Positions 1 to 9,217 of a stretch of DNA of 58,819 bases are shown here, piece after piece. Position 1 is the stretch's first letter. Each line of letters opens with the position of its first letter. Source of the DNA: Novosphingobium sp. (GTDB taxonomy: Bacteria > Pseudomonadota > Alphaproteobacteria > Sphingomonadales > Sphingomonadaceae); contig JAGREN010000059.1 of the NCBI GenBank assembly GCA_020446505.1, forward strand, positions 1-58,819. The letters run 5' to 3'. The notes beneath the pieces are model-generated. The model saw only the letters and a program-made list of their open reading frames with translations. It did no database searches and was not told where the DNA came from. The translations under genes and the position numbers were made by a program.

Positions 1-223
1 TAATTTTGAATCAGACTCTAAGGCAGAAATAAATCAACTGTCGGGCCGTTCGGTTGGCTCAGCCTTACCCTGCGTCAATAACGCCCAGTCGTGTGCCGTT
101 GGATAATCGGGACGAGTTGTTTCGGGCAATTGCCGGAAGGGCGCGAATCGGGCGCGCATGGGCCGTCATCCGCCAAGCGACTCGCGCAGGAATCGCCGCC
201 ACGAAAGGGCGACCGACCCACCG

Positions 224-1771
<1,548 letters not shown>

Positions 1772-1828
1772 GGATTCGGCTCTCCCAGGCAGAATTTTGC
1801 CGGAGATAAGCGCAATCGCGCCCGTGTG

Positions 1829-3031
1829 TCACCCGTTCGCGAAGATCAGCGCCGGAATTTCCAATTTGCGCTTCAGGGCCTGCACGAAGGCGGCGGCGTC
1901 GTGGCCATCGACGACCCGGTGATCGCAACTGATCGACAGGTTCATCATCTTGCGCACGGCAATCGTCCCATCGAGAACGACCGGGCGCTCCTCGATCTTG
2001 TTGGGGCCGATGATGCAAACCTCCGGCGCGTTCAGGATCGGTGTCGCGGCAATGCCACCGAGCTTGCCCAGCGAGCTGATGGTGATCGTCGAGCCTTGCA
2101 GCGAATCTCGCAAAATCTTGCCGCTGCGGCTCGCTTGCGCGAGGGCTGCGATACCTTGCGCCAATTCGCCGAGGCTCTTGCCGTCCGCATCTCGGAGCAC
2201 CGGGACCATCAGCCCCGCATCGGTCTGCGTCGCGACGCCCATGTGGACGGCCCCGAACCGGCGGACCACGTCGGTGTCGTCATAGTAATGCGCATTGAGC
2301 TGCGGAAAATCCGGCAGGGTGCGGCACACCGCTGCAATCAGGATCGGGAGAATGCTTATCCGTGCGCCCGGTTCTTCGTTCAGCGCCGCGCGCAGCCGTT
2401 CGCATTCGGTCATGTCGATTTCCTCGACATAGGTGAAATGCGGGATCCGGCGCTTCGCCTCTTCCATCTTGCGTGCGATGGCGCGGCGCATGCCGACGAC
2501 CGGCACGTCCTCGTCGATCAGGCGGCTTGCCTTGCGGGCCGGGGCGGGTTCCTCGCTGGAAACGAGATAGGCATCGAGATCGGCATTGAGCACGCGTGGG
2601 CCGGAGTGAGGCACTGCCGTTAGGTCCACGCCAAGATCGTGCGCCCTGCGCCGAACGACCGGGCTGGCGAGAAACTTTGAAGACGGCGGCGGAGGCGGAG
2701 GAGGGGGCGCTTTCGCTGCAATAGGAGGCGCTGGTGGAGGAGGCAGAGGCGCAGGCTCGTCGGTCTTCTTCTCGATCTCGGCGACGTCGCCTTCGACCTC
2801 GATCTCCATGATCGTCGCGCCGACGCGCACCGCATCGCCGATTTCGCCGATCCGCGAGACGACCTTGCCGGAGACCGGGCTTTCCAGTTCCACCGTCGCC
2901 TTGTCGGTCATGAAGGCGGCGAGCGGCTGGTCTTCCTTCACCGTGTCGCCCACTTGCGCCAGCCACTCGACCAGTTCGGCCTCGGCAATGCCTTCGCCGA
3001 TGTCCGACAGCTTGAATTCGAAGCGGCTCAT
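1829..3031 (-). CDS. bkdB: Branched-chain 2-oxo acid dehydrogenase E2 (lipoyl acyltransferase)
   Basis: Dihydrolipoamide acyltransferase core of a branched-chain 2-oxo acid dehydrogenase complex, moving the acyl group from E1 to CoA. From the chosen ATG it has 400 residues: a single N-terminal lipoyl domain with the lipoylated lysine in MTDKATVE (K44), a proline-rich flexible linker (about 94-117), a peripheral subunit-binding domain (about 120-156, with SPVVRRRAHDLG) and the acyltransferase domain ending with the active-site HRVVDG (H371, D375). The ATG at 3031 is chosen because its ATGA overlaps the stop of E1 beta, implying translational coupling; an in-frame extension to 3097 would run into E1 beta coding sequence and shows no domain. 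No E3 (lipoamide dehydrogenase) gene lies alongside, so E3 must be shared from elsewhere. Confidence 0.93.
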   Translation of the reverse strand: MSRFEFKLSDIGEGIAEAELVEWLAQVGDTVKEDQPLAAFMTDKATVELESPVSGKVVSRIGEIGDAVRVGATIMEIEVEGDVAEIEKKTDEPAPLPPPPAPPIAAKAPPPPPPPPSSKFLASPVVRRRAHDLGVDLTAVPHSGPRVLNADLDAYLVSSEEPAPARKASRLIDEDVPVVGMRRAIARKMEEAKRRIPHFTYVEEIDMTECERLRAALNEEPGARISILPILIAAVCRTLPDFPQLNAHYYDDTDVVRRFGAVHMGVATQTDAGLMVPVLRDADGKSLGELAQGIAALAQASRSGKILRDSLQGSTITISSLGKLGGIAATPILNAPEVCIIGPNKIEERPVVLDGTIAVRKMMNLSISCDHRVVDGHDAAAFVQALKRKLEIPALIFANG

Positions 3032-4047
3032 GCCTCTGCTCCTGCCAGTCGCTCCAGTGCCTCGCCGATTCGGATCGGTCCGGGGAAGTAGGACCATTCG
3101 AGCGAATGCGGATAGGGCGTGTCGAAGCCGGTGACGCGCTCGATGGGGGCTTCGAGATGATAGAAGCAGCGTTCCTGCACCAGCGCCGCCAGTTCGGCGC
3201 CGAATCCGCTGGTGCGGGTCGCCTCGTGGACGATGGCGCAGCGGCCGGTCTTCTTCACTGACTTTTCGATCGTTTCGATATCGAGCGGGACGAGCGTGCG
3301 CAGGTCGATCAGGTCGGCCTCGATCCCGTGCTCGGTCAGCACCTGCTGCGCAACGTGGACCATTGTGCCGTAGGCGAGCACGGTCATCTCGCTGCCTTCG
3401 GTCACGAGCCGAGCCTTGCCGAGCGGTATCTGGAAATGACCCTCGTCGACATCGCCATCGGGATGATCGGCCCAGGTCTTGGCCGGGCGGTCGTAATAGC
3501 CGTCGAAGGGGCCGTTATAGCATCGCTTGGGTTCGAAGAAGATGACAGGATCGTTATCCTCGATGGCGGAGATCAGCAGGCCCTTGGCGTCGCGCGGATT
3601 GGACGGAACGACCGTCTTGATGCCCGCGACATGGGTGAACAGCGCCTCCGGGCTCTGGCTGTGCGTCTGCCCGCCAAAGATGCCGCCGCCAAAAGGAATG
3701 CGGATCACAAGCGGGCACTGGAAGTCGCCTGCGGAACGATGCCGAAGGCGCGCTGCCTCGCTCACGATCTGGTCGAGGCCGGGATAGACATAGTCGGCGA
3801 ACTGGATTTCGGGGACGGGGCGCAGTCCATAGGCCGCCATGCCGATGGCCGCGCCGATGATGCCGCATTCGGTTATCGGCGTATCGAAGCAACGCTCCTT
3901 GCCGTATTTTGCCTGCAGGCCCGCCGTCACCCGGAATACGCCGCCGAAATAGCCGACGTCCTCGCCGAGGATGACAACGTCCGGATCGCGATCCATCATC
4001 ACGTCGAGTGCGGAATTGATCGCCTGGATCATGCTCATTCGGGCCAT
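3028..4047 (-). CDS. bkdA2: Branched-chain 2-oxo acid dehydrogenase E1 beta subunit
   Basis: Beta subunit of the thiamine diphosphate-dependent E1 component that decarboxylates branched-chain 2-oxo acids. The 339 residues are full length for the family and carry the typical N-terminal ALDVMMDRDPDVVILGEDVG segment, which contains the conserved glutamate that contacts the cofactor, and the DLIDLRTLVPLDIETI segment of the C-terminal transketolase-like domain. It overlaps the stop of E1 alpha by 13 bases. A second in-frame ATG at 4038 sits exactly on the E1 alpha stop (ATGA), but the AAAGGG ribosome binding site is better spaced (7 bases) for 4047. The order E1 alpha, E1 beta, E2 is the standard bkd operon order. 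Confidence 0.93.
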   Translation of the reverse strand: MARMSMIQAINSALDVMMDRDPDVVILGEDVGYFGGVFRVTAGLQAKYGKERCFDTPITECGIIGAAIGMAAYGLRPVPEIQFADYVYPGLDQIVSEAARLRHRSAGDFQCPLVIRIPFGGGIFGGQTHSQSPEALFTHVAGIKTVVPSNPRDAKGLLISAIEDNDPVIFFEPKRCYNGPFDGYYDRPAKTWADHPDGDVDEGHFQIPLGKARLVTEGSEMTVLAYGTMVHVAQQVLTEHGIEADLIDLRTLVPLDIETIEKSVKKTGRCAIVHEATRTSGFGAELAALVQERCFYHLEAPIERVTGFDTPYPHSLEWSYFPGPIRIGEALERLAGAEA

Positions 4048-5309
4048 TTGTGCGCCCTTTCGCGTGCTGCCTGCTCGCTCTGTTCGCGAAGGTGCCAGGG
4101 CATGTGCTCATAGACATCCTGGAACATGGTGACGTCCGGCTGATGAAGGCCGTGTCCGAGGATGCCGTTCTTTTCCGCTTCCTTCTGCGCGGCGAGCACC
4201 TCCTCGGCGACTTCGAGGTCCATCGCCGCCTGCCGCTCCATGTCCCACACGCCGAGCGCGATGCAGTGGCGTTTCAGCCGCGTGATCGGATCGCCGAGCG
4301 GCCATTCGCTGCGCTCCTGCGCGGAGCGATAGGCCGCCGGATCGTCGGAGGTCGAGTGGGCGTCGGCGCGATAGGTGAACAGCTCGATCAGCGTGGGGCC
4401 AAGGTTGGCGCGTGCCCGGTCCGCAGCCCATCGGGTCGCCGAGAACACCGCCGGCGCATCGTTGCCGTCCACGCGCAGGGCAGGGATGCCGTAGCCAATC
4501 CCTCGCGCGGCAAAGGTCGTTCGTTCCGAACCGGCAAAGCCCGAATAGCTCGAGATGGCATACTGGTTGTTGACCACGTTGAACACGCAAGGCGCGTTGT
4601 AGACGGCGCCGAAGGTCAGCCCGTTGTGGAAGTCCCCTTCCGAGGTCGAGCCTTCGCCGCACCACACTGCCGCGATACGGTCGTCGCCCTTGCTGGCCGA
4701 AGCCATCGCCCAGCCGACGGCCTGCGGATACTGGGTGGCGAGGTTGCCCGAGATCGAGAAGAAGCCGTAGTCCTTCGCCGAATACATGATGGGGAGCTGT
4801 CGCCCCTTCAGCGGGTCGGCGGCGTTCGAGAAGATCTGGTTAATCATCTCGACCATTGGATAGTCGCGGGCGAAGAGGATGCCCGGCTGCCGATAAGAGG
4901 GGAAACACATGTCGGCCCGGTCGAGCGCGAAAGTCTGCGCAATCGCGATCGCTTCCTCGCCAGTCGACTTGACGTAGAAGCTGGTCTTGCCCTGCCGCTG
5001 CTGGCGATGCATCCGTTCGTCGAAAGCGCGTAGCAAGGCCATCTTGCGCAGCATGGCGAGCAGGGTGTCAGGGTCGAGGTTCGGGTTCCAGCTTCCGACC
5101 GCCCGATCCTCGAAATCGAGCACGCGGATCAGACCATAGGCAAGGTCGCGGATTGACGCAGGATCGGCGTTCTCATCCGGGCGGGGGATCGCGTCCGGCT
5201 CGGGCACTTCGAGCCACGAATAGTCGACCTCGTCACCAGGCCGGAAAGGCGGCTCGGGGACGTGTAGCGATAGTTTCGGGCGGTTGCTGCCCGGCTGCTT
5301 TCCGGTCAT
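4035..5309 (-). CDS. bkdA1: Branched-chain 2-oxo acid dehydrogenase E1 alpha subunit
   Basis: Alpha subunit of E1, binding thiamine diphosphate and performing the decarboxylation. From the ATG at 5309 the protein has 424 residues. The cofactor motif starts at CGEGSTSEGDFHNGL and ends with the paired asparagines in VVNNQYAIS, the usual GEG-about-25-NN arrangement; the phosphorylation-loop region YRADAHSTSDDPAAYR follows. The start is set by GAGGGAGAAG directly before ATG; a longer open frame to 5384 contains only low-complexity basic residues. It is the first gene of the bkd set. The 137-base gap upstream holds a perfect hairpin at 5413-5437 and should also contain the promoter of this operon, which I could not pinpoint. 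Confidence 0.93.
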   Translation of the reverse strand: MTGKQPGSNRPKLSLHVPEPPFRPGDEVDYSWLEVPEPDAIPRPDENADPASIRDLAYGLIRVLDFEDRAVGSWNPNLDPDTLLAMLRKMALLRAFDERMHRQQRQGKTSFYVKSTGEEAIAIAQTFALDRADMCFPSYRQPGILFARDYPMVEMINQIFSNAADPLKGRQLPIMYSAKDYGFFSISGNLATQYPQAVGWAMASASKGDDRIAAVWCGEGSTSEGDFHNGLTFGAVYNAPCVFNVVNNQYAISSYSGFAGSERTTFAARGIGYGIPALRVDGNDAPAVFSATRWAADRARANLGPTLIELFTYRADAHSTSDDPAAYRSAQERSEWPLGDPITRLKRHCIALGVWDMERQAAMDLEVAEEVLAAQKEAEKNGILGHGLHQPDVTMFQDVYEHMPWHLREQSEQAARERAHKWPE

Positions 5310-5412
5310 CTTCTCCCTCGCGCGGCTGTGTGCGACCAACGATCCGGAGCCTTGCCGGGTTCCGGTCCGCAGCGAGCGACTCACTTACCACAGTTGCGCA
5401 TGTTTTGGAAAG

Positions 5413-5437
5413 TCTCGCGAAATAAAAGTTCGCGAGA
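5413..5437 (-). terminator. Perfect 9-bp hairpin downstream of hydrolase gene
   Basis: An exact inverted repeat with 9-bp arms (TCTCGCGAA and TTCGCGAGA) and a 7-base spacer begins 10 bases past the stop of the leftward alpha/beta hydrolase gene. On the minus strand the stem is followed by CTTTCC rather than a run of T, so it is a weak intrinsic terminator at best. It could instead be an operator for the bkd operon, whose first gene starts about 100 bases further on. The symmetry is direct observation; the role is inferred. Confidence 0.5.
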
Positions 5438-5446
5438 GGGGCTGGC

Positions 5447-6457
5447 TCAGCCGGATTTCAGGCCGGTCGCCCAGTCGGAAATCTGCGCGAAACTCTCGGT
5501 GCGCGAGGGGAAGATAAACAGGTTGTGCCCGGTGTCCTCGGGCCGGATGATGTCGAGGCGCGGGCAGGTGGAGAACTGCTCAAGCAATGCCTCGCCAGCC
5601 TCGATGAAATCGTGCGTACCAGTGACGACGAGGATGGGAACTGCGATCCTGGAACTGGCTTCGTCGCTGACGCCGGGAAACATCGAGAACAGGCCGGGCA
5701 GGGTGAGCAGGGGAGCCGCCGCGCCGCGCAGAGCCGCCTTGCCGTCTGGGTCAGCATAGTCCGAATGAAACGAAGGACTGCCGCCCTCGCGCCCGCGCCG
5801 CTTCTTGCGCGCCGTTTCGGGATCGAGCCGGGCAGTGCCGAACCGCTCGCGCACCAGTTCGGGCAGGTAGCCCCGCAGCCATTCGATATCGCGGGCCTTT
5901 TCGACCGCTTCGGGCGGCAGGATGTCGGGCAAGCCGCCAGTTCCGTAGCCCAGCAGGACAATGCCCGAATAAAGCTGCGCTACGGCTTCGACCTCGATGG
6001 TCATCACCGCGCCCATCGAATGGCCCAGCCCGACAGCGACGAGGCCCGACATGGCATCGAGGCCCGGCACCAGCGAGCCTTGCCGCAGACCGTCCAGCGC
6101 AGTCCTTGCGGCAGCGGCATGGGCACGCGCGATCAGGTCGGGCGTCAGATCCCACTCATCCTCTGGCATCGTCGAAGAGCTGATTCCGGGATGATCGGCC
6201 AGCACGACCACATGGCCGCGCCGGGCCAGCGCCTCGGCCATGCTGAAGCGCCGGTCGTCTCCCTCGCCCAGATCGAAGTAGGCAAGGCTCATCTGCCCGC
6301 CGACCACGCAATAGAAAGCTATATCCGTCGCTGGCGTGCCGTCTGGCGGTAGCACCACCCGCAGGCCGATCCGGAACGGCTCGCCCGGCAGGAGTTCTCC
6401 TGCCGGGACGGAGCATTCGATACGGCGCACGCCGCTGGTCGTCGTTGCAATGGCCAT
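5447..6457 (-). CDS. Alpha/beta hydrolase
   Basis: Serine hydrolase of the alpha/beta fold, 336 residues, with no signal peptide, so probably cytoplasmic. The nucleophile elbow is GLGHSMGA (S147), the acid is likely D283 in VVTGTHDF, and the histidine is H311 in PEDTGHNLF, in the usual order and spacing. An insertion of about 60 residues between strand 6 and the acid (about 185-265) includes a basic stretch ARKKRRGREG and probably forms the lid. The substrate is unknown; an ester, thioester or C-C bond are all possible. Its start is 19 bases past the stop of the amidohydrolase, so the two are probably co-transcribed. Only a weak ribosome binding site is visible. Confidence 0.82.
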   Translation of the reverse strand: MAIATTTSGVRRIECSVPAGELLPGEPFRIGLRVVLPPDGTPATDIAFYCVVGGQMSLAYFDLGEGDDRRFSMAEALARRGHVVVLADHPGISSSTMPEDEWDLTPDLIARAHAAAARTALDGLRQGSLVPGLDAMSGLVAVGLGHSMGAVMTIEVEAVAQLYSGIVLLGYGTGGLPDILPPEAVEKARDIEWLRGYLPELVRERFGTARLDPETARKKRRGREGGSPSFHSDYADPDGKAALRGAAAPLLTLPGLFSMFPGVSDEASSRIAVPILVVTGTHDFIEAGEALLEQFSTCPRLDIIRPEDTGHNLFIFPSRTESFAQISDWATGLKSG

Positions 6458-6476
6458 CAGGAACGGCCTGCCACGA

Positions 6477-7583
6477 TCACTTGCCCGCGAACAGGCGCAA
6501 TCCGTTTTTCGCGAGAATCTTCATGCGGTCCTCGCCGTGGATATTGGCGGCGGTGAACTGCTTGTCGATGTGGTCGATCGAGTTCGGCCACGAGGTCGCC
6601 GGGTGAGGGAAGTCGGTCGACCACATCAGCGAATCCGGGCCGAAATACTCGTAGGCGACCTTCAGGCCGTGCGGCTCGTACATGAAGGTGACGCCCATCT
6701 GCCGCTTGAAATATTCGCTGGGCAGCATCGAAAGCTGCGGGAACTTGTAGTGGCCCTGATGGATGCGGCCATCGAGGATAACGTCGAACAGGAACGGCAG
6801 CCAGCCCAGGCCGGGCTCGACGAACACGACCTTGAGGTCAGGGAAGCGTTCCAGCGTTCCGGGCAGGATCCACAGGCAGATCGTTTCGGCCATCTGGAAC
6901 GGCGGCATGCCCAAAGCCACGGCGCGCTGCTCGGTGGGATCGCGCTTGATGAGGTCCATGTACTGCTTGTTGGTATCGAGGTGGTTGAGCACCGTGATGC
7001 CGATTTCCGAGCACGCGCCCCACAGCTTGTCGTAGTGATTATCGAAATAGTCCTTGAGGCCGACTTCGCTGGGGAAGGGGGGGAGCTGGATGCAGCGTGC
7101 GCCGCGCTGGGCAAGCCGCTCCACTTCCTTCACCGACCAGTCGATGTCGAACGGCAGAAGCTGGTAGGCAGTCCACAGCCGGTCGGTATCGACCGAGGCG
7201 AAGTCCGCCATCGCATCGTTGTATCCGGAAAGGATTTCCTTCCAGTCGTCCCCGCAATACTGCGGCGAACAGACCTTGGCTGCGCCAACTTCGGGAAAGA
7301 TTACCTCGGCATAGACGCCATCCCTGTCCATCGACTTGAGCTTTTCGTTGGGTTCGAAATGGCCCGGATCGGACCATGCGACCTCGTCGAACAGGTCGTT
7401 GATATTGGGTTCCCAGCCGCCGCGCTGCTTGACGCCGTCTTCGCGGAACTGCCGGTTGGCGTTGACGTAGATTTCGCGCAGCCGTTCGGGCAGGCGCGCA
7501 GTCACCCATTCGTCGGTGAAAAAGACGTGGCTGTCGACCGAAATGAGCTTTTCGGGAAGCTCGATCTTGCTCTGGATGTTCAT
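6477..7583 (-). CDS. Amidohydrolase family 2 protein lacking the usual metal-site glutamate
   Basis: TIM-barrel protein of the amidohydrolase-2 family (relatives include ACMSD, gamma-resorcylate decarboxylase and LigW-type decarboxylases), 368 residues. The first metal motif reads SVDSHVFF (D17, H19) where the four paralogs in this window have D-x-H-x-x-E; here phenylalanine F22 replaces the glutamate. The later histidine (VLNHLDT) and the C-terminal aspartate in WSTDFPHP are present. Known relatives decarboxylate or hydrolyse aromatic or muconic acids. Whether this member keeps a metal is uncertain. The start at 7583 has a good GAAAGGTAAAATC leader. It is followed by the alpha/beta hydrolase and preceded, 39 bases away, by the thiolase-fold gene on the same strand. 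Confidence 0.85.
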   Translation of the reverse strand: MNIQSKIELPEKLISVDSHVFFTDEWVTARLPERLREIYVNANRQFREDGVKQRGGWEPNINDLFDEVAWSDPGHFEPNEKLKSMDRDGVYAEVIFPEVGAAKVCSPQYCGDDWKEILSGYNDAMADFASVDTDRLWTAYQLLPFDIDWSVKEVERLAQRGARCIQLPPFPSEVGLKDYFDNHYDKLWGACSEIGITVLNHLDTNKQYMDLIKRDPTEQRAVALGMPPFQMAETICLWILPGTLERFPDLKVVFVEPGLGWLPFLFDVILDGRIHQGHYKFPQLSMLPSEYFKRQMGVTFMYEPHGLKVAYEYFGPDSLMWSTDFPHPATSWPNSIDHIDKQFTAANIHGEDRMKILAKNGLRLFAGK

Positions 7584-7622
7584 GATTTTACCTTTCAGAT
7601 ATAATGCTTTGAATGAGAAAGT

Positions 7623-8786
7623 TCAGTCCCTGGCGAGGATGACCGCGCCGTTGCCTGAAGAGAACAGGACCAGTTCCGCGCCCTCGCGCTGATTGGAGGC
7701 CACGCCGCGCAACTGGCGCACGCCTTCGGTCACCATGTTGAGCCCGTGGATATAGGCTTCACTGATCAGGCCGCCGTTGGTGTTGAGCGGCAATTCGCCG
7801 TCGATCGCGCACGCGCCTGACTTCACGAAGTCGCAGGCTTCGCCGTCACCACAGAAGCCATAGGCTTCCAGTTGATGCACCACTTCCGGCGTGAAGGCAT
7901 CGTAGAGCAGCGCCACGTCGATATCCTTCGGCCCGACCCCAGCCGCCTCGAACACGCGGCGCGCGGAATTGACCGACTGCTGCATGATCATCGGGTCTTC
8001 GGTGTAATAGGGCGTCAAGGGCTCGACGTTGTAGGGGATCGAGGCAGCCGAGCCGAGAATGCGGACATGCTGCCCCTTGAGATCACGGGCGCGCTCGCGG
8101 CTGGTGACGATCAGGGCCACGCCGCCGTCGCTCTCCTGACAGCAATCGAACAGCCGCAGCACCGGATCGGCTATCCATTTCGAGTTCTGGTGATCGTCGA
8201 GCGTGATCGGCCGCTGGTAGAAGCGCGCAAGCGGGTTGGTCGCGGCGTAGGCGCGCTGCTGGACGACGATGTGACCGAGATCGGCGTTGGTGACACCATA
8301 TTTGGCCATGTACCGCTGGAAGCCCAGCGCCGAGCAGGCACCGGGAAACTGGAGGCCATAGGGGATGCCCCAGATCGTGTAGGTCATGTCGCTGATGCGG
8401 CTGCCGCTGGGCGTGTCCTTGGGCTGGCCGAAGCGATATTCCGAGCGTTCGTTCATCGCCCGCCAGATCACCACCGTGCTCGCCGCGCCCGATGCGACGG
8501 CGGCACAGGCATGGTGCAACGTCATGGCCGAACCCCCGCCACCCATCGGCAGGCGCACCGAGTATTTCAGATCCTCGATGCCGAGCGCCCGCATCAGCGA
8601 CACTTCGTCGTTGTTGTCGATGGTATAGGTGACGATGCCGTCGATGTCCCTGGCCTCGAGGCCCGCATCGTCGAGCGCGGCGAGAATAGCGTCGCAGGCT
8701 ACGCGCAATTCGCTCCGGCCGGAATTGGTCGAGAATTCGGTCTGGCCGATCCCGGCGATGGCGCATTGGGTCATCGGATTGCTCAT
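7623..8786 (-). CDS. Thiolase-fold protein of the SCP-x/Ltp type, no nucleophilic Cys
   Basis: Thiolase-superfamily protein of 387 residues, annotated in relatives as acetyl-CoA acetyltransferase or lipid-transfer protein. Where true thiolases have the acyl-accepting cysteine, this protein reads MGGGGSAMTLHHACAAVASG, and the C-terminal Cys-x-Gly motif is replaced by GGLISEAYIHGLN. Loss of both cysteines is known from Ltp2-type retro-aldolases, which act with a DUF35 partner to release acetyl- or propionyl-CoA from a tertiary beta-hydroxyacyl-CoA. The ATGA overlap with the upstream DUF35 gene (8783-8786) fits an obligate complex. I infer an aldolase rather than a thiolase, without knowing the substrate. 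A second such pair lies at 35794-37427. Confidence 0.85.
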   Translation of the reverse strand: MSNPMTQCAIAGIGQTEFSTNSGRSELRVACDAILAALDDAGLEARDIDGIVTYTIDNNDEVSLMRALGIEDLKYSVRLPMGGGGSAMTLHHACAAVASGAASTVVIWRAMNERSEYRFGQPKDTPSGSRISDMTYTIWGIPYGLQFPGACSALGFQRYMAKYGVTNADLGHIVVQQRAYAATNPLARFYQRPITLDDHQNSKWIADPVLRLFDCCQESDGGVALIVTSRERARDLKGQHVRILGSAASIPYNVEPLTPYYTEDPMIMQQSVNSARRVFEAAGVGPKDIDVALLYDAFTPEVVHQLEAYGFCGDGEACDFVKSGACAIDGELPLNTNGGLISEAYIHGLNMVTEGVRQLRGVASNQREGAELVLFSSGNGAVILARD

Positions 8787-9217
8787 GCGCCGGATCCTTT
8801 CGAGGCGAGCCGGAACACGGGCAGGGTCTTGCCCTTAGCGGACAGCTCGAAATCGACCACGACAGGCGCATCGATCTCGATCTCGTCGAGCGTGGCATCG
8901 ACAAGGTTGCTGATGAGCCGCACGCCTTCCTCAAGGTCGATCAGGGCGATGATGGGCGGCTCGTCGAAGCCGATTGGCGGCGGATAATGCACCTGGATGC
9001 GGCTGTAGACCGTGCCGCGCCCGGACATCTGCGCCGGAGCCAGTTCGAGGCAATGGCAGTCCGGGCATACGGGCCGGGGCGGATGGTGAAGGTGCCCGCA
9101 TTGGGTGCACTTCTGGATCGAGAGACGACCTTGCTCGGCCTCATCCCAGAACCAGTCGGTGTTGCGCGTCGACATGGGGTCGAGGCGTTTCGATTGCCGT
9201 AGCTGCGTCATGGTCAT
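8783..9217 (-). CDS. DUF35 OB-fold zinc-ribbon protein, partner of the thiolase-fold gene
   Basis: Small acyl-CoA-associated protein of 144 residues with an N-terminal zinc ribbon (CTQCGH then CPDC, four cysteines) followed by an OB fold (GRGTVYSRIQVHYPPP onward). DUF35 proteins bind thiolase-fold partners; in the actinobacterial steroid system the equivalent domain is the C-terminal half of ChsH2 and activates Ltp2. The start at 9217 is chosen because its ATGA overlaps the stop of the CoA transferase; a second ATG lies 6 bases further. Its own stop overlaps the ATG of the thiolase-fold gene, so CoA transferase, DUF35 and thiolase-fold protein are translationally chained. Confidence 0.88.
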   Translation of the reverse strand: MTMTQLRQSKRLDPMSTRNTDWFWDEAEQGRLSIQKCTQCGHLHHPPRPVCPDCHCLELAPAQMSGRGTVYSRIQVHYPPPIGFDEPPIIALIDLEEGVRLISNLVDATLDEIEIDAPVVVDFELSAKGKTLPVFRLASKGSGA

